This document shows positions 63,637 to 64,000 of a stretch of 64,000 nucleotides of DNA, in pieces. Position numbers and translations under genes: made by a program. The notes beneath the pieces were generated by a model, which saw only the letters and a list, made by a program, of their open reading frames with translations, was not told the origin of the DNA and did not search any database. Numbering within the stretch: position 1 is the first letter of the stretch; every line of letters starts with the position of its first letter. Origin of the DNA: an uncultured Bartonella sp. (GTDB lineage Bacteria; Pseudomonadota; Alphaproteobacteria; Rhizobiales; Rhizobiaceae); the NCBI RefSeq assembly GCF_945277285.1, contig NZ_CALYPR010000001.1:558001-622000 (forward strand), written 5' to 3'.

Positions 63637-64000
63637 TCATATTGTTCCCTATATTTACGCACAATATAAAGCGCAAAAACATTCATCAACAGTGTGAGTA
63701 CAAACAAGGTCATTCCAAGTGCGAAAGCAACCAGAGTCTGCGGTGAGTTGAATTCGAGGTCGCCTGTCAGCTGATTGACGATTTTGACGGTAATTGTTGT
63801 CATGGCCTCGAAGGGATTGATTGTCAGATTGGCTGCAACACCTGCAGCCAAAACAACAATCATCGTCTCGCCGATAGCACGCGAGGCTGTCAATAATACC
63901 GCACCGACAATGCCGGGAAGTGCGGCCGGAAGAACAACCTTTTTGATTGTTTCCGACTGGGTGGCACCGAGCCCGTAAGAACCATCACGCAGCGCTTGCG
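63633..64000 (-). CDS. pstC: Phosphate ABC transporter permease PstC (partial, 5' part beyond window)
   Basis: The C-terminal 121 residues of PstC are visible. The frame stays open to the right edge, with the EAA-loop region [21 protein letters not shown] at the edge (quoted in part) followed by [18 protein letters not shown] and terminal membrane helices ending in [12 protein letters not shown] inside this frame at about 63893 is not a real start. Overlap with pstA is four bases. Upstream pstS and any PHO box lie outside the window. Confidence 0.94.
   Translation of the reverse strand, partial: QALRDGSYGLGATQSETIKKVVLPAALPGIVGAVLLTASRAIGETMIVVLAAGVAANLTINPFEAMTTITVKIVNQLTGDLEFNSPQTLVAFALGMTLFVLTLLMNVFALYIVRKYREQYE

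Noticed and set aside
1-64000. CRISPR array, prophage or rRNA operon
   Set aside because: No short regularly spaced direct repeats other than the 324-bp coding units, no phage structural genes, and no rRNA sequence were seen.

Overview
The window looks like chromosome from a moderately low-GC alphaproteobacterium of the order Hyphomicrobiales (Rhizobiales). A Bartonella-type organism of the bee or gut-associated lineage, or a close relative, fits best. This rests on family content and gene order: two Omp25/31-like outer membrane beta-barrels, the order cysQ-DUF4170-DUF374-waaA-lpxK / DUF2093-mutL, metZ divergent from a double-length dCTP deaminase, an alphaproteobacterial SAM-II riboswitch, and a group III truncated haemoglobin. 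It is an inference; no 16S rRNA is present. Respiratory nitrate reductase and a quinoprotein glucose dehydrogenase argue against a strongly reduced blood-borne pathogen.

Layout. 1-2754 is AT-rich, largely decayed DNA with one credible small gene, ending at tRNA-Thr(CGU). 3054-6563 holds an inner-membrane protein, truncated haemoglobin, a SlyX-like protein, msrA with a coupled membrane protein, and a Crp/Fnr regulator. 6690-18142 is a complete nitrate respiration cluster, narK1-narK2-narGHJI-ppiC-moaA, driven from a promoter with a perfect FNR-type box. 18478-34936 is mainly housekeeping: a 2-hydroxyacid dehydrogenase, an M29 aminopeptidase, mutM, an M20 peptidase, an RNase D-like exonuclease, two OMP paralogues, ileS with a structured leader, a lipoprotein, an aldo/keto reductase, tadA, an RluB-type pseudouridine synthase and rsmD. 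34987-37796 is an M16 protease pair. 38203-43930 runs pmbA, cysQ-like, DUF4170, DUF374, waaA and lpxK (Kdo/lipid A).

43938-50077 is the striking accessory segment. A 1318-residue inverse autotransporter (intimin/invasin type) with LysM, beta-barrel and near-identical Big-1 repeats sits between two 692-bp direct repeats that differ at only three bases. It separates lpxK from its usual neighbours DUF2093 and mutL.

50068-64000 holds DUF2093, mutL, metZ under a SAM-II riboswitch with a terminator, dCTP deaminase, tRNA-Gly(CCC), membrane glucose dehydrogenase, a lipoprotein cell-wall hydrolase, and the pst phosphate operon (pstC partial, pstA, pstB, phoU) running off the right edge.

The main functional blocks are anaerobic nitrate respiration (regulator, transport, enzyme, chaperone, cofactor step), envelope biogenesis, and a surface adhesin island that looks able to recombine. 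No CRISPR array, intact insertion sequence or prophage was recognised.
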